Origin: Geoalkalibacter sp.
Lineage (GTDB): Bacteria; Desulfobacterota; Desulfuromonadia; Desulfuromonadales; Geoalkalibacteraceae
DNA: 64,000 nucleotides
Direction of reading: 5' to 3'
NCBI RefSeq assembly: GCF_030605225.1
Contig: NZ_JAUWAV010000005.1
Span: 1-64,000 of the forward strand
Part shown: positions 61,739 through 64,000 of the stretch, piece after piece
Position numbering within the stretch: the first letter of the stretch is position 1
How the letters are laid out: the number at the start of each line of letters is the position of its first letter
The notes under the pieces: model-generated
The model's input: only the letters and a program-made list of their open reading frames with translations
Told to the model about the DNA's origin: nothing
Databases searched by the model: none
Made by a program: the position numbers and the translations under genes

Positions 61739-61767
61739 TTGATCGGCGCCGGTCGCCATGGTACTTT
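61739..61767 (+). promoter_or_regulatory. Possible gatC promoter
   Basis: TTGATC (61739-61744), 17-base spacer, TACTTT (61762-61767). The elements are poor matches but the position, about 34 bases before the gatC ATG from the expected start, is suitable. Confidence 0.35.
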
Positions 61768-61807
61768 TGCCCCCTTCACCAGGTTTTTCCAGATCCGGGA
61801 GCTGCCC

Positions 61808-62095
61808 ATGAAAATCACTCCAGAGCAGGTACGCAACGTCGCCAGGTTGGCGCGGCTGGCGCTGCCCGCGGAAGAAATCCAGACCCTCACCGGACAAATG
61901 GACGCCATCTTGTCCTATGTCGCCAAGCTCGATGAGCTCGACGTCGCCGACATCGTGCCCACCGCCCATGCCGTGCCGGTGGAAAACGCCCTGCGCGCGG
62001 ACGTGGAGCGCCCCTCCATCGGCCTGGACAAGGCCCTGGCCAATGCGCCGGCGGCGGTCAACGGCTGTTTCCGCGTGCCGCGGGTCATCGAATGA
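61808..62095 (+). CDS. gatC: Asp-tRNA(Asn)/Glu-tRNA(Gln) amidotransferase subunit C
   Basis: Small subunit that holds GatA and GatB together in the tRNA amidotransferase. It has 95 residues, beginning [19 protein letters not shown], and includes [17 protein letters not shown], both typical. ATG at 61808; a frame back to 61739 begins in the promoter area and is rejected. gatA follows 22 bases later. Confidence 0.95.
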   Translation: MKITPEQVRNVARLARLALPAEEIQTLTGQMDAILSYVAKLDELDVADIVPTAHAVPVENALRADVERPSIGLDKALANAPAAVNGCFRVPRVIE

Positions 62096-62117
62096 TGAAG
62101 GAAAGGATGATACGTCC

Positions 62118-63575
62118 ATGAGCCTGACCGAGCTTTCCCTGCGCGAGCTCCAGCAGCAACTGCGGACCCGCAAGCTGTCCTCCGTGGAGCTGACCCGTGC
62201 TTTTTTCGCTCGCATCGCCGCCACCGACGAGCGCGTCAATGCCTTCATCACTTTGTGCGAGGAGCAGGCCCTGGCAGCCGCCGCGGCGGCCGATCGCCGA
62301 TTGGCGGCGGGTGATGTCGCGCCCCTGACCGGCATCCCCCTGGCGGTCAAGGACATCTTCAACACCGAAGGGGTGCGCACCACCTGCGCCTCGAAGATCC
62401 TCGCCGACTACGTCGCCCCCTATGACGCCACCGCGGTGGCGCGGCTCAAGGCGCAAGGCGCGGTGCTGCTCGGCAAGCTCAACATGGATGAGTTCGCCAT
62501 GGGCAGTTCCAACGAAACCTCGGCCTTCGGCGCGGTGAACAATCCCTGGAATCCGCGGTGCGTGGCGGGGGGCTCCTCGGGCGGTTCGGCGGCGGCGGTG
62601 GCCGCCTGCCAGGTGCCCGCGTCCCTGGGCACTGATACGGGCGGCTCCATTCGCCAGCCGGCGAGTCACTGCGGGGTGGTCGGCTTGAAGCCCACCTACG
62701 GCCGGGTGTCGCGCTACGGGGTGATCGCCTATGCCTCCTCTTTGGATCAGGTCGGGCCCCTGGCGCGCAACGTCGAAGACTGCGCCCTGCTGCTGCAGGC
62801 GGTGGCGGGGCATGACCCGCTCGATTCGACCTCCGTTGAGCTGGACGTGCCGGATTACTCGGCCGGCCTGGGCGAGGGAGTCAGGGGCTTGCGCATCGGC
62901 CTGCCGCGCGAATATTTCATCGACGGCCTCGACCCCGAGGTGCAGCGGGCGCTGGAGGCGGCCATCGCCGTTTATCGCGCTCTGGGCGCCGAGATCGTCG
63001 AGGTGAGCCTGCCCCACACGGATTACGCCCTTGCCTGCTACTATCTCATCGCCACCGCCGAGGCCTCCAGCAACCTGGCGCGCTACGACGGGGTGCGCTA
63101 CGGGTTGCGCGCCGAATCGGCCCAGGGCCTGCTTGACATGTATATGCAAAGCCGCGGCCAGGGTTTTGGCGCCGAGGTCAAGCGCCGCATCATGCTCGGC
63201 ACTTACGCCCTGTCCTCGGGCTATTACGATGCCTATTACCTCAAGGCGCAAAAGGTGCGCACCCTGATCCTGCGCGATTTTCTTCAGGCCTTTGAACGCT
63301 GCGACGTGCTGTTGACGCCCGTGGCGCCGACTCCGGCCTTTCGCCTCGGTGAGAAAACAGCCGATCCGCTGCAGATGTATCTCTCGGATATTTTCACCAT
63401 TCCCGTGAATCTCGCCGGCACCTGCGGTCTGTCGCTGCCCTGCGGGCTTTCCGAAGCGGGGCTGCCCATCGGCCTGCAACTGGTGGGCAAGCCTTTCGAT
63501 GAGGCGACGCTGCTGCGCGTCGCCCAGGCTTTCGAGCAGGCCACGGACTGGCATCAGAAAAGGGCGCCGCTTTAA
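62118..63575 (+). CDS. gatA: Asp-tRNA(Asn)/Glu-tRNA(Gln) amidotransferase subunit A
   Basis: Glutaminase subunit of 485 residues with the amidase-signature triad: Lys in [13 protein letters not shown] at about 77-80, cis-Ser in [16 protein letters not shown] and nucleophilic Ser in [15 protein letters not shown]. It supplies ammonia to GatB for conversion of Glu-tRNA(Gln) and/or Asp-tRNA(Asn). Its presence suggests the genome lacks glutaminyl- and/or asparaginyl-tRNA synthetase, though this cannot be seen here. GAAAGGATGA precedes the ATG. Confidence 0.97.
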   Translation: MSLTELSLRELQQQLRTRKLSSVELTRAFFARIAATDERVNAFITLCEEQALAAAAAADRRLAAGDVAPLTGIPLAVKDIFNTEGVRTTCASKILADYVAPYDATAVARLKAQGAVLLGKLNMDEFAMGSSNETSAFGAVNNPWNPRCVAGGSSGGSAAAVAACQVPASLGTDTGGSIRQPASHCGVVGLKPTYGRVSRYGVIAYASSLDQVGPLARNVEDCALLLQAVAGHDPLDSTSVELDVPDYSAGLGEGVRGLRIGLPREYFIDGLDPEVQRALEAAIAVYRALGAEIVEVSLPHTDYALACYYLIATAEASSNLARYDGVRYGLRAESAQGLLDMYMQSRGQGFGAEVKRRIMLGTYALSSGYYDAYYLKAQKVRTLILRDFLQAFERCDVLLTPVAPTPAFRLGEKTADPLQMYLSDIFTIPVNLAGTCGLSLPCGLSEAGLPIGLQLVGKPFDEATLLRVAQAFEQATDWHQKRAPL

Positions 63576-63582
63576 TAGGCCC

Positions 63583-63633
63583 GTAGGGGCGACCCGGTGG
63601 GTCGCCCTGGGCGAGGCACCGCCTCGCCCCTAC
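63583..63633. repeat. GTAGGGG-edged palindromic element, copy B
   Basis: Bounded by GTAGGGG (63583-63589) and CCCCTAC (63627-63633). It contains the same GGGCGACCC/GGGTCGCCC hairpin as copy A, then a GGGCGAGGCACCGCCTCGCCC hairpin. The first 31 bases equal those of copy A. It fills the gatA-gatB gap, 8 bases after the gatA stop. Confidence 0.85.
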
Positions 63634-63664
63634 ACCGTCAGGATCCCTTCGCGAGGACGAATTT

Positions 63665-64000
63665 ATGCTCTCCAAATACGAAACGGTCATCGGCCTTGAG
63701 GTCCACGTCCAGCTGACCACCGCCACCAAGATCTTCTGCGGCTGCTCGACGCGCTTCGGCGCGGCGCCCAACAGCCAGACCTGTCCGGTGTGCCTGGCCT
63801 TGCCGGGGGCGCTGCCGGTGCTCAACGGCAAGGCGGTGGATTTCGCCATCCTCGCCGGCCTGGCCACCCACTGCCGCATCGCGCCGCGCTCCATTTTCGC
63901 GCGCAAGAACTATTTCTATCCCGATCTGCCCAAGGGTTATCAGATCAGCCAGTACGAGCTGCCCATCTGCGAGCACGGCCATCTCGACATCACCCTGGAG
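63665..64000 (+). CDS. gatB: Asp-tRNA(Asn)/Glu-tRNA(Gln) amidotransferase subunit B, N-terminal part
   Basis: The first 112 residues are in the window and the frame runs off its end. It starts [19 protein letters not shown], the GatB signature, with the zinc site Cys residues in [10 protein letters not shown] and [13 protein letters not shown], then [21 protein letters not shown], which belongs to the kinase/amidotransferase active region. It activates the tRNA-bound carboxylate with ATP. GCGAGGA lies upstream of the ATG. Confidence 0.97.
   Translation, partial: MLSKYETVIGLEVHVQLTTATKIFCGCSTRFGAAPNSQTCPVCLALPGALPVLNGKAVDFAILAGLATHCRIAPRSIFARKNYFYPDLPKGYQISQYELPICEHGHLDITLE

Overview
The window is a GC-rich, gene-dense bacterial chromosome segment with no tRNA, rRNA, CRISPR array, insertion sequence or prophage that I could see. 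Its gene content fits a Desulfuromonadia/Geobacter-type bacterium: the argB-argD-argF-argG block next to hslVU, recA-pilT-recX-alaS, CheV, several soluble PAS histidine kinases, lactate and glycolate oxidation modules built from CCG-domain Fe-S proteins, and a putative selenoprotein. The order is inferred from gene content and cannot be proved from this window.

Left part, 1-25,900, is almost entirely on the minus strand. A promoter at about 25.9 kb starts a long co-directional block: plsC, rnj, uppP, ftsK, an AbiEi-like regulator, larB, larC, pgpA, cinA, a sensor kinase, thpR, recA, pilT, recX, alaS, a cupin protein and a response regulator/kinase. Many junctions are 4-bp stop/start overlaps. 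A separate promoter at about 5.97 kb drives hslV-hslU and probably argB-argD-argF-RDD-argG.

The middle part, 25,900-38,840, is on the plus strand and carries housekeeping genes: ssb, rplU-rpmA, obgE, proB-proA, nadD-rsfS-rlmH, a DksA/TraR-type zinc-finger protein, a LapA-LapB fusion, gpmI, comF, a PAS histidine kinase and cheV.

The 38,840-51,970 part is a catabolic region. A fused LutB/LutA-type protein and LutC (minus strand) face a thiolase, fused CoA-transferase and 3-hydroxybutyrate dehydrogenase cluster (plus strand). A TRAP transporter, a universal stress protein and a GlcD/GlcF-type oxidase follow. The same 11-bp GntR/FadR-type palindrome lies just downstream of the predicted promoter of lutC and of the predicted promoter of the TRAP-glcDF operon. 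This suggests one repressor controls both L-lactate oxidation and hydroxy-acid uptake plus oxidation.

The 51,970-64,000 part holds the most unusual items. There is an 87-residue AhpD-like protein whose redox motif is Cys-Pro-Asp-UGA, with a SECIS-like hairpin 17 nt past the UGA, so it is probably a selenoprotein. There is also a rhodanese-ferritin fusion beside an NDH-like flavoprotein that resembles the domain fused to some SelD proteins, and a 6S RNA gene read from the minus strand before ettA. htpX has a heat-shock-like promoter, and a 32-residue predicted membrane peptide has its own promoter and terminator. An OmpA-type lipoprotein and gatCAB end the window. A family of GTAGGGG-edged palindromic elements occurs three times across the window.
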